34,500 nt of DNA from Chrysomallon squamiferum (lineage: Eukaryota; Mollusca; Gastropoda; Neomphalida; Peltospiridae). The stretch lies in contig CM022671.1 in NCBI GenBank assembly GCA_012295275.1, positions 32,867,927 through 32,902,426 on the forward strand. Direction: 5' to 3'. The stretch's first letter is position 1; each line of letters opens with the position of its first letter. The position numbers were made by a program, and so were the translations under genes. This document shows positions 9,187 through 21,006 of this stretch, piece after piece. The notes beneath the pieces are model-generated. The model did no database searches, was not told the origin of the DNA, and saw nothing but the letters and a program-made list of their open reading frames with translations.

Positions 9187-11609
9187 GTTACTTAAACCTG
9201 TAAATTATTTGCAGAAATATGCAAGAAGTTTCTTTAAATATTATTAAAAATATTTACACAAAAAATATACAAGTTTCAGTGAACAAACTTTATAATATAT
9301 CAATGAGGAAATAATCTAATTACTCAAACTTTATAAATTACTCAAATAGATTTATAGTAAAGAGAAATAGCACTTTAAAATAATAGAGTACAAAAGATGT
9401 CAAACTGCATTCCCACCCATGCTCTAAATTGGAAAAACAAAACTGTTTGTGGTTTTCTGTTAGAATACAAAAGGGCCAATGAAAACAATGAAACATACTG
9501 ATCCATGGTCTAGAAAATGTAAGGAAAAGAAGTGAACTCTAATAAATTAATTATAAAAACCAAGAATAAAGTTTTACAATATTTGTTATATTTAATTAAA
9601 TAAATGGTTATTCCCACAACCTGGTGCTCTTGCTACCCTGACATGTTCCAGTTTCAGATGTTTTTTCACAAGGTTGACAGCTTCATCCAGGGTAACTGAT
9701 GACATCAGAGAACCAATTCTTCCCATACCATACCCAGGAAGTGGTACCTGAAAAATGAAATACAGATGAAAAAAATCCTATGTAATTATATTAATAAATT
9801 TATTATTATTAATTATTCTTATTGTTATAACAAAACAAATAATAATCAGAAATTCTGAGTAATATTGAATGCTATTAATAATTTATTTATTTATTTATTT
9901 AAATTAATTTAACTATTTCTTAGAAAAAACATCAAGATTGTAAATATGGTTTTATGATAATCTGATTTGATATTGCATACATGAAATATTTTTTCTATTT
10001 GCCAATAATAAACTGAAACAATACCTTCCCAAATTCTCTGCAATCCACAGAAATAATATCTGACTTCAAAGTGTTAAAGGCAGCAAATAGTCGAGACAGG
10101 TCACATCTCTTGCACAGATAGGTGATGTTTACAGTTTCAGAATTCTGTCTGAAGAGAACAGTGCCATTGATAACAGTGTAAATGTGGATTATTTAAAACA
10201 GTTACAGTTATGAATGAAATTATAAATATGTAATAAAAATAAATCTTAGGTAAAATATTGCAAGGAAATTTTGTTTTAAAAAGAGAAAGATATTACATAT
10301 GCAGCTATCCTTCAACACTAAACCAAAAGGACTGGTCTTTTACCAAAGACCAATAAGTATTTTTTTACATTTTTAAGTCTGAGAATTTAGTCATAATACA
10401 GATATGTTTACTTACATCAAAATGCTGAAGCTATTTGATTTAAACACATGTATTTTATTTTATTTTATTATATTTATTTATTTATATTTTGTAATACTAC
10501 TACTATTACTACTACTACTTGTTATTATTATTATTATTATTTTTTTTTTTTTTTTTTTTTTTTTACCTGACTGAAGTGAAAATGTTCTGTTTTCCTAATT
10601 TAGATTCTATTATGGAAGACAATTCCAACTGTTTGCCAGTATTAACAATGACTTCAACTTGATGTGTGTAGTCACCAGATGATGAGAATGTCTGTTCAAC
10701 AGGATTCACAGAAGTCAGTTCTAGAAACAAAAAAGTATGTACATTTTTTCAAAGCTATTCTTTCTTTGAACCTCCTTTGATTGGACACATGCAAATTTAA
10801 TCAAGAATAAAGATATTTTAATCCATTACCAATATAATGATTAATAATAAAAATGAGACATCTAAAACTAATAAAATAATCATTTTAATATTTGTTTTTG
10901 TTTAAACTGGTTATATTTTTCTTGTTGCTATATTTAATTAAAAAAAAAAATTTGTTATAAAAATGCTACTGCTGAAAATAATACCAAAAGCTTGAATTAG
11001 CCAGTCGTTAACTCCTCCTTGTAAGGCATCATAGCATGTGTGCGGTGAATAAACAGCAATTCTACTTTCAATACATTTCACAATCAGTTTTTCTTTCCAT
11101 GACTGCTGGGTAAGACGTTTTAATGGTGTAAATATTGGAGGATGGTATGATACAATTAAACCAACTTTTTTCTGGACTGCTTCACTAAGAGTTTCGGGTG
11201 TTAGATCGTTCGTCAGAAAAATTGTTTTCACGACATGTGGGGAACTTGGCTGAACTAACAAACCAACATTGTCCCAGGTTTCAGCCAAACTAATATTGGC
11301 AAACTCGTTGAACTTGTTAATAATTTTTCTTAGATCCATTTCACTTTCAGCATTTGAAACTGGTATACTATCAGTAGAAATAATCGAAGGATTGGTTTCT
11401 GATGAAAAGCTAACCCAAGGTCTACGATTTCCTTCTAGTTCTAAATTTAAATCAGTCTTAGATCTATCACTTATTCCTCTTCTAAATGCAGATGTATTGT
11501 AAATTAATGAAGGAAAAAACAACTGTCGCGTTCGGATACAACAAATACCATGAACACTACTGGTGTTTGTTAGCCACTGTATTGATTTGGGAATTATTTT
11601 ATAAATCAT
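8869..11609 (-). CDS. NIF3L1: NIF3-like protein 1 (NIF3L1), 5 exons
   Basis: NIF3L1 belongs to the conserved NIF3/DUF34 metal-binding family; its molecular reaction is unsettled and animal forms are linked to transcription partners. Coding exons are 11609-10985, 10720-10567, 10148-10025, 9747-9621 and 9140-8869, joining in frame to 433 residues. Collinear conserved blocks are LAETWDNVGLLVQPSSPH, TIFLTNDLTPETL, LIVSYHPPIF, VYSPHTCYDAL, VAVCAGSGASVM, LLVTGEMSHHEVL, LCEHSNTERGYLS and the end SDPLKVV. Putative metal ligands by family analogy are His156, Asp194, His395 and Glu399. The family core starts at Met91 (MDLRKI), so there are about 90 residues before it against roughly 27 in human. The first 50 are basic and Ser/Thr-rich with no early acidic residue (IPKSIQWLTNTSSVH, CCIRTRQLF), like a mitochondrial presequence. 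It diverges from SIRT4 610 bases away. The intron after exon 2 starts GT followed by a long A run. Confidence 0.95.
9154..9188. repeat. (ATT)n microsatellite beside NIF3L1 exon 5
   Basis: About eleven ATT copies begin only some 15 bases upstream (in transcript sense) of the acceptor of the last NIF3L1 exon. In the transcript the repeat reads (AAU)n and is followed by the short tract UUUCAUUUCUAUAG. Confidence 0.9.
10497..10564. repeat. (ACT/ATT)n plus poly(T) next to NIF3L1 exon 2 donor
   Basis: ACT and ATT repeats run into a T tract of about 24 bases that ends at the exon 2 donor. On the coding strand the intron therefore begins GTAAAA followed by a long A run. Confidence 0.85.
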
Positions 11610-12218
11610 TTAAACAAGTACTCTTGAAGTGAATCTTAGGAGCAAAGGAGGATAATTACAAATGAAAAACAATTTCATTTCCGGACTAACAGGAAATCTT
11701 AAGAATTACCAAAAACTAATTCTAACAGTTTGTTTGTTTGTTTGTTTGTTTTTGTTTTACAGCTGCTTCATTCATAACACTACAATTAACTTTATATAAT
11801 GATAATGATAAATAACAATTAATCAACCCTAAGATTGAATGAAAGTTGAATCGATAAACCAAGGGAAATAACTCTGAACTGTGTCGTCTGCTTGTCTCAG
11901 TTCCCATTAATGAAAGACATCAAGTAATATTACATTTTCTCTTATTATTTTATGGATAGTAAATAATTATATAAAATTGCCAGTCGTTTCGGAGATTTAA
12001 AAAAGTTATTATTATTAAAAGAAATCATCGTTTTATTATTGGAGGTTTTTTTTTTTGGGGGGGTCGTTTTTCTTTTTTTTTCTTCGAATATGAACTTAAT
12101 CATGCTACATTTTGGATACGATTGATTTGATTTCATATCAAGAGTTTCAGCTAAAGCAGATGCACCTTACTATTGTTAAGAACGATATACACTGATATTA
12201 TATAAGAAAAATTACACT
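11610..12218. promoter_or_regulatory. Divergent NIF3L1/SIRT4 promoter region
   Basis: There are 609 bases between two opposite start codons. On the minus strand CCGGAAAT (11677-11684), about 70 bases upstream of the NIF3L1 ATG, fits an ETS-type site. A (TTTG)n run lies at 11729-11752, and a T run followed by a G run at 12046-12063 forms a skewed homopolymer block. No TATA box is convincing. The open frames in this stretch are short and low-complexity. Confidence 0.5.
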
Positions 12219-13932
12219 ATGCATTTAAGGGGTATGACAGAAATTAAAAGAATTGAAAGATCCTTTAGTGGGACCAAATCAATCTTGAATGTACAAAGGC
12301 AAGCAAAATGTTTTGTTCCAAAATGTGAACCACCCACAGAACTGGATATATATCGATTACAACATTTTATTGATCAAAGCAAGCAACTCTTTGTAATGAC
12401 TGGGGCAGGATTATCAACAGAAAGTGGAATACCAGACTACAGATCTGAAGGTGTAGGTTTATATGCAACTAGCCCTAACAGACCTGTGCAGTACAATGAC
12501 TTTTTAAAAAATGCTAACATTAGAAGACGGTACTGGGCAAGAAATTTTGTTGGATGGCCCAGGTTCTCCTCTTTTTTACCCAACATATCACACAAAATAT
12601 TTAGCCAGTGGGAACATAAAAACAAAATCAACTGGCTGGTAACACAAAATGTGGATGCCTTGCATTTTAAAGCTGGAAGCAAAAATATAACAGAATTACA
12701 TGGCAGTTCACACAGGGTTGAATGTCTGTCATGTAAACAAATAATTCCAAGAAATAAGATGCAGGAAATGATAATTTCTCTCAATCCTGATTGGCATGAA
12801 CAATCCTTTGAAATAGCTCCAGATGGAGATGTCAATCTGACTTGGGATCAAGTGGAAGGATTCAAGGCAAGTTGTGTAATCTCTGAAGTGAACCCGAATA
12901 CTGACCTTTACTAATAAAGCACATAATAGTTTAGTCTGTTTTAACTGATACGATAGCAAATTCTCATAAAGTTAATTTGGATTTTGTTTTATAATTCATG
13001 CCATATCAGTACACTTTAAGCTCTTATTTTTAATATTTGAAATTCATCATAGTTTGTAAGAAATGCATCATATGGATATTAATTTCATTAAAAAAAGAAA
13101 AATAATTTTAAAATAAATAAATAATTAAATAAAAAATTAGAATTAGTCAAAACAAAACAACAATCAGTAGATACACAAAAATTCATTTCAATATCTCAAT
13201 ATTTAATATCTCTAGACAAAGAAAACCTCAAATTAATATATTTTTAGAATACGCTTATCAATTTTGCTTTGTTTTCTTTTTAACAGGTTCCACCATGTAG
13301 TAACTGTGGAGGAATATTAAAGCCAAATATTATATTTTTTGGAGACAATGTACCTCGGAAAATAGTTGATTTTGTGTTTGATAAACTTAATTCCTGTGAT
13401 GCAGTGTTAGTGGCTGGATCATCTCTTGAAGTATGTTCTCTAAGATAAAATACCCTTTGGTACAACACTTAAGTATTATTAAAATAATGGTTAAAAACAA
13501 GAATATTTGTGTTTATTTTATTTTAAAGGGATCTACAATGTTGAATAGTTAAAACAACTTTTTTATATTTATAAGAGGTTTATAGAATATAAATCTCCTG
13601 AACTTGTTATTTTACTATCATTCATCAATTATTATAAAAAAATTTACTGCCAGAAAAGAATCAAAGTAATCATTGGAAGTATACAATATATAAAGTTAAT
13701 CTACACTGTAAAATTATAATAAATCAAACTTTTATTTTTTTTTAATTGTATTGTACTTTGATATTTTCAGGTCTTCTCAGGATATCGCTTCATTATTAAA
13801 GCCCATGAAGATGGAAAGCCAATATCCATAGTGAACATTGGCCAAACACGAGCTGATCATCTGGCCAATATCAAAATTAGTGCAAAATGTGGTGATGTTT
13901 TCACTCAAATTCAAGTAGATGATGAAAAGTGA
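12219..13932 (+). CDS. SIRT4: Sirtuin 4, mitochondrial class II sirtuin, 3 exons
   Basis: SIRT4 is an NAD-dependent mitochondrial acyl-transferase, known for lipoamidase, deacylase and ADP-ribosyl-transferase activities on metabolic enzymes. Coding exons are 12219-12866, 13287-13430 and 13771-13932, in frame to 317 residues (human 314). Signature blocks are TGAGLSTESGIPDYRSE (61-77; NAD-binding GAG and DYR), RYWARNFVGWPRFSS, VTQNVDALH (141-149), the catalytic His161 in ELHGSSHR, the zinc cysteines C169-x2-C172 and C220-x2-C223, KPNIIFFGDNVP, AGSSLEVFSGYRFI and IVNIGQTRADHL. Residues 1-33 are basic and could be a presequence. The exon 1 donor is GC rather than GT (AAG|GCAAGT at 12867). AATAAA at 14098-14103 is the likely poly(A) signal. 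It converges with LRWD1 and diverges from NIF3L1. A second in-frame ATG lies five codons downstream. Confidence 0.95.
12867..13286 (+). other. GC-AG intron 1 of SIRT4
   Basis: The donor reads AAG|GCAAGT, the textbook consensus for the minority GC-AG class, and the acceptor reads CTTTTTAACAG. Exon 1 and exon 2 then join in phase 0 to give GFK|VPPC, matching the family. The nearby GT (base 12871) would shift the frame into a stop, so no GT donor gives a workable product. Confidence 0.85.
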
Positions 13933-15078
13933 AATTACAGTGTTTGATGTGGTCATGGTTTTGTCATCTGCCTTTCATATCAACAAACAATCAACATAAC
14001 TTTAGCAACATTAGAATCTGTAAATGCATTTAACTCTTGTTATGTTTTTCAATAGTGATTTATCTACTACTAAGTGGTTTTGTTTGTATATTAATATAAT
14101 AAACACAGTTTTGCAGAAACTTGTTTATTTGAATATGTACATTTTATTCAGCACAACAATATTTTAAGCTTCTCTAATATCTTTTTAACAAACACTCATT
14201 CAGTGGTAATATACATAAAAATATGTTAATACTGCATATAAACAATAACTTTTGAAAAGAATCACCAACATTTGATTGGGACCATAGGTCAAATATTACA
14301 TTATGAGTCAGTTTTTTCATGACTACAAACATAATTCAAGTACCAAACACTTTTTTTTTTAAAATTACATTTTCTATTGTAACAAAACTGCCCCAAAAAC
14401 AACAAAACAAAACAACAAAAAAATACTTTTCTTTCCAAACTGATTTTTTCCAGTAAACTGTTTGAACTAAAAGGTAATTCATCATTCAAAAATACACTAT
14501 AATAAAAAATATAGTCTTATAATGGATAATTCACCATTTCAATTCTGATTGATTAACAAAGAATTATATATAAAAGACTTAAACAAAATTGCATAATAAA
14601 ACAATATTTTTTTTATTGCACTGATTTTTTAAAAATGAATTTCTAATCTTTGTTCATACATACTTTAGTTAGAAGAATATAAATTATTTTTCCATTCAAA
14701 TTTTGAATAATTAGAAAATTGCTTATAAAATGTTATTTTAAATCTAAGTTTCTTTTGATGGGTCTTTTGATATTCATGAATACAATACACAACAAAAATA
14801 AAAATTAAAAAATAAACAAAGTAACAAGAGGTAAAGAGTTCCAGCAGGATACTACATTTAAAAACATAAAAACTTGAGTTACCTTTTTTTTATAACTACT
14901 ATATATTTTAAAAGAAAATACTGAAGACTATTTTCTTCTTTTGTTTTTCACTCCTTATTTTCAGAAAAAATTATAAAATATGATACAAAAAATACTTTTC
15001 ACATTGACTACCTGAGACAGTCTCTGGAAAAACTCCATTAAATGCAATTATAATAAATCTAGCTTCCATGGTTAGTTT
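13933..15078. other. Convergent 3' flanks of SIRT4 and LRWD1
   Basis: This is very AT-rich DNA without a supported gene. It holds the SIRT4 poly(A) signal at 14098-14103. On the minus strand, AATAAA at 14612-14617 could serve LRWD1 (3'UTR of about 460 bases), with a further copy near 14132. Confidence 0.55.
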
Positions 15079-18000
15079 TTACTGAACACGTTTTAAAATG
15101 CACACGAGATTATTATCTGTCCCAAAGGCAATGTACTCCTTGTCTGAACTTACAGCCACTGCATTCACAACAATTTTCTGAAATAAAAAACATTATCATC
15201 ATTTTAAACTGTAAATATTGTTAACCATTACAGAAATCAAGAACGTAAATGAATCAGTATAAACTATAATATTACAGCAAGTATTACATGCATTAGTGTT
15301 TGCGAGGAGAATATCTCTATTAAACTCAATGGACAGTTCATTGCTAATGTGGAAATAAAATTAATCATATTAGTTTTGATGAACATGTTTAAAAACTACA
15401 GGATACATTTAAAATATTATTAACTTATTACCTTAGTCTGACAGAGCTGGTTTATGTCAATACCTGTCTGTTCATCACATTCTAACACAGGCCAGTCAAG
15501 AATCTAAAAAAAATAGAATGAATATTACAACAAATCTGATTTATTATATTATCAATGAAAAACATAAAAAATAAAGTTGCACACATATCAAAATTTAAAA
15601 CAAACCAAAAAGGTTGAATGCATGGTAAAATTCAAAAACTAAATCTAAAAAGATGATTAAACACAGTAATGGTTGTCAATTGATTCAAAGTAAGGACAGA
15701 TGATAATCAAAATCATAGGAAAGATGTGATTTGAAATATGTTGAAGTTTACAGGAAGTTACTGACAGTTTTCTTTATTACAAAATATATAATATAATCAC
15801 CAAATTCCAGCATGACTTTTCCCTGTATGCATGTGTTTGGTTTTGTTATGTATTTTGAATGAATAAACAAATCCACTAATGTTGTTTCTCATCTTCCACA
15901 ATAGTAAAGGTACAGATTTTAAAAAATTAAATTAAATTATTTTGTATCTTTATAATATCAAATTTATTAAACGATTCACATTCACACAGGATATTATTTC
16001 TAAAGCATATGTTAAACGTCACCTTTGAAGGAACAAGTAAACTGTCAACCTGCTTCTGTTTCTTTAATATGTTTTCTACATTGTATAGGAAAATACTTCC
16101 TTTGTCATCTCCAACAGCAAGGATCCCTTGAAAAAAATAAATAAAATATGAATTATCTTTCTTTTTTGTTAAATACCTTCTTCAGTTAAAAAATGGTTAT
16201 TAAAATTTGTAAGTCAAAATGACCATGCTCTCATCATTCAAAAAAAAGAAGGAAAAAAGAAAACAAAAAAGGAAAAGAAAACTGGTCAAACACATCCTTT
16301 TAAATAATTCATTTGTTGTCCTAGGGATGGAATTTAAATAATAATTTTAATGAAAAAACAAAAACATACTCAGTGTAATCATTTAATGCTAATAAAAAGA
16401 GTAAATCATAATCAGAAAAGAAACCATACCAGATGCAAAGCCAAAATTAAGGTAATCAACATCGGTATATGCATATTCCAGTGTAGCCAAGGGCTGAACC
16501 TAATTTTCTTCTTCTTTACACATGCATGTTCAGCCAAGTCCCAGATGTGAATTCTTCCTGTCCCAACCTGTTTGGTAGCTACAGAAATATAACAATGACA
16601 ACAATAAAAAATTTTTAATAATGTGCCACATTAGAAAGATATGTGAAATCCTTTACTTCCACTGATATTTACTGCAATTTTATTAAATAATAAAAAACCA
16701 TTATCATAAAATTGTTATATTTGAACAAGACAGCATTTTCAATTCTCTTACCTAATATTGTAAATATTTAAATTAACAAAATATCTGATTAAAAATTACA
16801 AATAGTAAAAACTGTAAAACCATTCACTGAATCATAACATTAAAATCAGTTTAAACATAAAACATTAATATAAATAACATGCAACAAACAATGAGGTAAC
16901 TTACCAACAAAATGATCCTGTAACATCACTAAACCATCCACAGTGAGGCTGGGATTTGCATCAGGGAAAACACACTTGAATGAAGGCTCACTGGAAGAAA
17001 TTATTTAACATGGTTTTATATTAATTTAAGATTTTCCATTATCATATGAAGAAACTTGTTATTAATGTTTATTTTTTTGTAGTCACCTTCTATTTAACAT
17101 AATTAAAACACATTATAATTATATTCATCATTTTCTTATATGAAAGGCTGATAACAAATTTACATTCATGTAATCAGTACATATTTCAACTCTCTAGATA
17201 TATACTAACATTTATGAAGATTTTTGAAGCAACATGCATGACAGAAGTTAAATGTATGGCATAGCTTTTAACTTTCCATCAACCCCCCCATACTAGGTCA
17301 GTTTTAGTATATAATATAACTATAATATATATACGTACAATATAAGCTTCAACTTCTTATTTTTGGAGTCAATATCTTTGGCATCAAGGTTCCAGCCTAA
17401 ACAAGCCTCCTCACAAGCCGCAAGCAGTGTGTTGGTTTTCAAACAGAACACAAGGTTAATTGCATCTGTACCTGGTACATCTATTTTTAACACTGGACTG
17501 AAACAAATAGTTAAACGTTTTTTGTTTCAAGATGGGACATGAGAAGTAGCTGCTGCTATCAGTGATACTGTCTTAAATGATTATTATGTGTAAATATTTT
17601 GTAAAAGAAAATAAAAAAATACATGCAACCCTGTTATCAACCTGAAAAAAAAAAAGAAGGAAAGAGTTGGAATGGATAAATATTCACTTACTTGCTGATT
17701 GAGACGTGCTGACTTCCTTCTGGTTTGCTGATATGCCACATGTATATCAACCCCTCCTGTCCACCACCTGTTTGATAAATTATCACATTTTTTTAAATTT
17801 TGTAGCCTAAAGGCAAACACTTCAGAATTTATAATCTACATTCTTGTTCACAAAAACAAACCAGTTATTTTATTTTTCTAAAAAATTATAGTTAAATAAT
17901 CTTATGTAGGTTATACAACATATCTGTCAGACAACAAGACTGAAAAAAACCAAAATAATTTCAAACAGTTGATAGGACCAAACTGGCCAATATATTTAAT

Positions 18001-20209
18001 ACCATCATTCATGTTATGGTTCTAAATGTCACTAGACTCAGATTTTCGATAATAATAAAATGTAATAATATAACATGCTTATTAGTATACATAAAGGTGT
18101 CATTTTATTTTTATTATTATTGTTGTTTTTTAATCATTCTAAATGATAATACTGAGACTGAAGACTGGTAAAGGGACACTAATTTACAACTTATATTTAA
18201 AATTGTTTTCCTCTATAAAACGTAACACTGATGGGAAAAAAGCTGCACATATAATTTCTTTTAAATTTTATCATCAGCAAATATTGGTTTTGAGTGACAA
18301 ACTACACGTAATAACATATGATTCAGAGTAAAGGTGCCCGTCTTCACAGGTACACCTTAAAGTCTCTGTAAATATAAACTAAGTTTGAATGAAATTAACT
18401 TACTAAAAAGGCAGTGGGGTTTGCTGGGATGGAAGAGAAGACAACTCACATACTTCTTGTGCCCATGTAGTTTACCATACATTACTAGCTGTGATGGATC
18501 AATTAACTTGATAGCCCGACCTTCACCTTCAAAAACATGTCAAATAACTATGAAAATAAAATTATGATATTTCAATGTTAATAAAGCATATAATATAACA
18601 GTATATTGTTTTTAATCTCTTTTTAACCATATCTCAACATTAATAAACTCAACATTGTAAACTAACAAAAATATAATTAACTTTTTTACTGTTCTATGAA
18701 AAACAATGGTAAGTTCAAAACTCATTTTAAACATTAATTTTATTTCATGTAGGTGGTTTTCTTCTTTAATATTTTTTTTTTTAAAGTAGTTTTTGCTTCA
18801 GGTTTTTCTTCAAACTTTGGAGGATTATAGCTACACTGCTAATGCTATATTCCAACTGACAGATGTTTGTACAAAACAGATTTAATTAAGATTACCAGCA
18901 ACTGCAAGAATATTACTGCCTTCTCCATCATCAGTATCCAGTGTGGTCCAGGCTAATGTGTAAAATGACTGAAACAAAAACAAAATATGAAAAATGCATG
19001 ATCCACTTGATTAAATCAAACAATTATTATAATTAACAAAAGTAAACTACTTTAGATTGAACCCTTCAGGCTACTCTTTCTTTCACGTACTTGTGACATT
19101 ATATTTGAGATATAAAATAATTAAAAAAATGCTATGGTATTTAAAGACAATAGGTATACAGCTTATAGCAAGATCATCCAGAAATTGCTCAGTCTCTTCC
19201 ATTCTGATATATATATGCCTTTCTATGTTCATAAAGCACTATAAATTAGAAAGCTCAGACTGGCTTTGGCTGTAATCTCTTGACCCATGAAGGCAGAAAC
19301 AAATGATTTCAAGGTCATCATATTTAATAATAATATTAGAAAATGTATATATACTTACTTCTTTGACATTATCATCTTTGTATCTGCGGAGAACTCGGCC
19401 ACTGATACAATCAGTGAAACACACAATATTACCACCACAAGTAGCTAACACATTTGTATTGCCTGAAAAACATGATGGGAAATAGTATTTCATCTGGTTG
19501 AAATGTTTAAAATTAATGGCTACAATTTTATTTTTAACTTTTTAATAACAGTGCTAAAGAATTTTGTAAAAGAAATATGCCTGTACAAATTATGATAATA
19601 ATAAAATAAGGAAATCCAAATTTCAGGACTTACAAGTAAATCTTAAATAAATGAATTCAAGAATACCTTTTAGCTTTACAATAAAAAAAAACATCAGGAT
19701 TATAAATAAAATGCAGTATTAAATGATATTTAGGTTGATAAATAGGATAATTACTTTCCAGTGTAAACTACAAACCTGAGTTGTCTTTTCTTGGTTCAAA
19801 AGCACATCTCCATACTTTTGTCTCGTTGTCATTGGGATCGTTGTCCTCTGAATGACATCGGAGATAGTACAAAGAATCAAAATCATCAAGTGGTGGCTGA
19901 AATTATTAAACATTTTAATATGTATCCTAGATAGTGCAAGCATGCATAATTATTTAACAAATAACATACAGGATACTGCTGAAAACTATGGTTGCCAGAA
20001 ATTACAATATTTTCACATTATTTTTTTTATCTTAGAAGTTAGAAATATATAAATTCTTTTAAAAAGAAAAAAGAAAACAAAGAAAAAAATAAAATTAAAA
20101 TGAAGTATGAATCAGTACAGAAAACAGAAAGAACTACAACATGGTTACATACTAATGTAGCAGTGTTAGTATCAATTTTTCTCTTCGGTGTTCGGTTCCT
20201 CTCAGGCAT
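15079..20209 (-). CDS. LRWD1: LRWD1/ORCA WD40 region, 12 exons, one with a frame break
   Basis: LRWD1 (ORCA) binds the origin recognition complex and stabilises it on heterochromatin. Coding exons on the minus strand are 20209-20153, 19896-19776, 19462-19359, 18968-18896, 18526-18404, 17767-17692, 17497-17339, 16990-16905, 16578-16430 (broken), 16126-16023, 15503-15432 and 15177-15079. The product is about 407 residues if the break is bridged. Blocks matching human LRWD1 in order are LRCHSEDN, VWRCAFEP, VLATCGGNIVCFTDC, SFYTLAWTTLD, NILAVAG, HGHKKYVSCLLFHPS, LLAACEEACLGWNL, TVDGLVMLQDHFVA, GRIHIWDL, GILAVGDDKGSIFLYNVENIL, ILDWP and the C-terminal VVNAVAV. The start ATG (20209) opens MPERNRTPKRK. 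Human LRWD1 is 647 residues with LRRs first; no LRR is found here. An in-frame TAA lies upstream if the 5' exon at 21006 is used. In exon 16578-16430 the frame shifts by one base near 16491-16520. The product is probably nuclear. Confidence 0.92.
16430..16578 (-). other. LRWD1 exon 9 with one-base frame break
   Basis: From the acceptor at 16578 the frame reads ATKQVGTGRIHIWDLAEHAC and runs on through KKKKIRFSP. The conserved continuation LATLEYAYTDVDYLNFGFASG lies in the next frame and joins the following exon (GILAVGDD) in phase. The exon is 149 bases where 150 would keep frame. Either one base is missing in or near the purine tract at 16491-16520, or bases 16519-16494 (GTAAAG to TTCAG, 26 bases) are a very small intron, which would also restore frame. 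Confidence 0.75.
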
Positions 20210-20554
20210 TGGACTCAATACTGAAAATAAATTAATTCTTATCAGGAAAGGCAACAAAGAAATTAAATATATATAATCATGATAATTTATTTCAGGGTAG
20301 ACTGGTATTTAAATATCTATTATTAAACTTATTTGTTAAGATATTCTTTAATAAGATGTTTATTAATGAATGCTTAATATTATTCATGTCACCTAACTGT
20401 TCTTACATTTAACATTCTCTTAATTGTTTAACAACAAGAACAAAAATTCAAAATACAGTTTATAATTTATTAAGCAGAACTAGTACAAACGAGGGTAATT
20501 GTAGTTGTTTTTCTTTGCAAAATTAAATTAAATGTTTTATATATATATATAATA

Positions 20555-20618
<64 letters not shown>

Positions 20619-21006
20619 GCGTGTGTGTGAGGGCGCGTGCGTGCAGTATTTTTTATTTGTTTAGTTTTGTCAGGAGTTGCGGCCGAAGGGATGTTTTGCT
20701 TGTGTTTATTTTTTAATACTGAACACTAGAACAGTGAATCAGTAACGATTTTTTTTTTCTTTCCATTTAATCAAATTAATTATCACACTCTGTCATTCAC
20801 ATCATAATATTCATCCCTTGACACTAACATTCCCGTACTTATACAACCCCGTTCTTAAATTTAAAAATAGTCAGACGATAAATCTCGATCTGAGAATAGC
20901 TCAGAATACTCATACTGAATAATGTGAATTGCGAATATGACGACCGAAAATATGTGCGAATAACGTTTGAAAAATAATAATTAAATTTTCAATTTCTTTC
21001 ATTACC
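20210..21006 (-). other. Probable 5'UTR intron of LRWD1 with (GT)n
   Basis: The exon carrying the start codon begins at 20220 after TTTATTTTCAG. A good donor, ACAG|GTAATG, at 21006/21005 could end a noncoding first exon. Between them lies AT-rich DNA with an AT run and a (GT)n repeat (20562-20615) that degrades into GTGCGTGC. Confidence 0.5.
20537..20640. repeat. (AT)n-(GT)n microsatellite
   Basis: AT repeat, then about 27 GT units (20562-20615), then an interrupted GAGGGCGTGTG section. Confidence 0.9.

Noticed and set aside
12437-12835. Minus-strand 132-codon frame opposite SIRT4 exon 1
   Set aside because: The plus strand encodes the NAD-binding and catalytic sirtuin motifs; the antisense frame has none.
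17584-17820. Minus-strand frame starting MFAFRLQNLKK over LRWD1 exon 17767-17692
   Set aside because: It uses the wrong frame of the exon. The correct frame gives GGQEGLIYMWHISKPEG and joins both neighbours in phase.
17780-18400. Suspected missing WD40 exon of LRWD1
   Set aside because: The exon 18526-18404 continues through HPSKPHCLF and joins directly to GGQEGLIYMW in phase, so nothing is missing.
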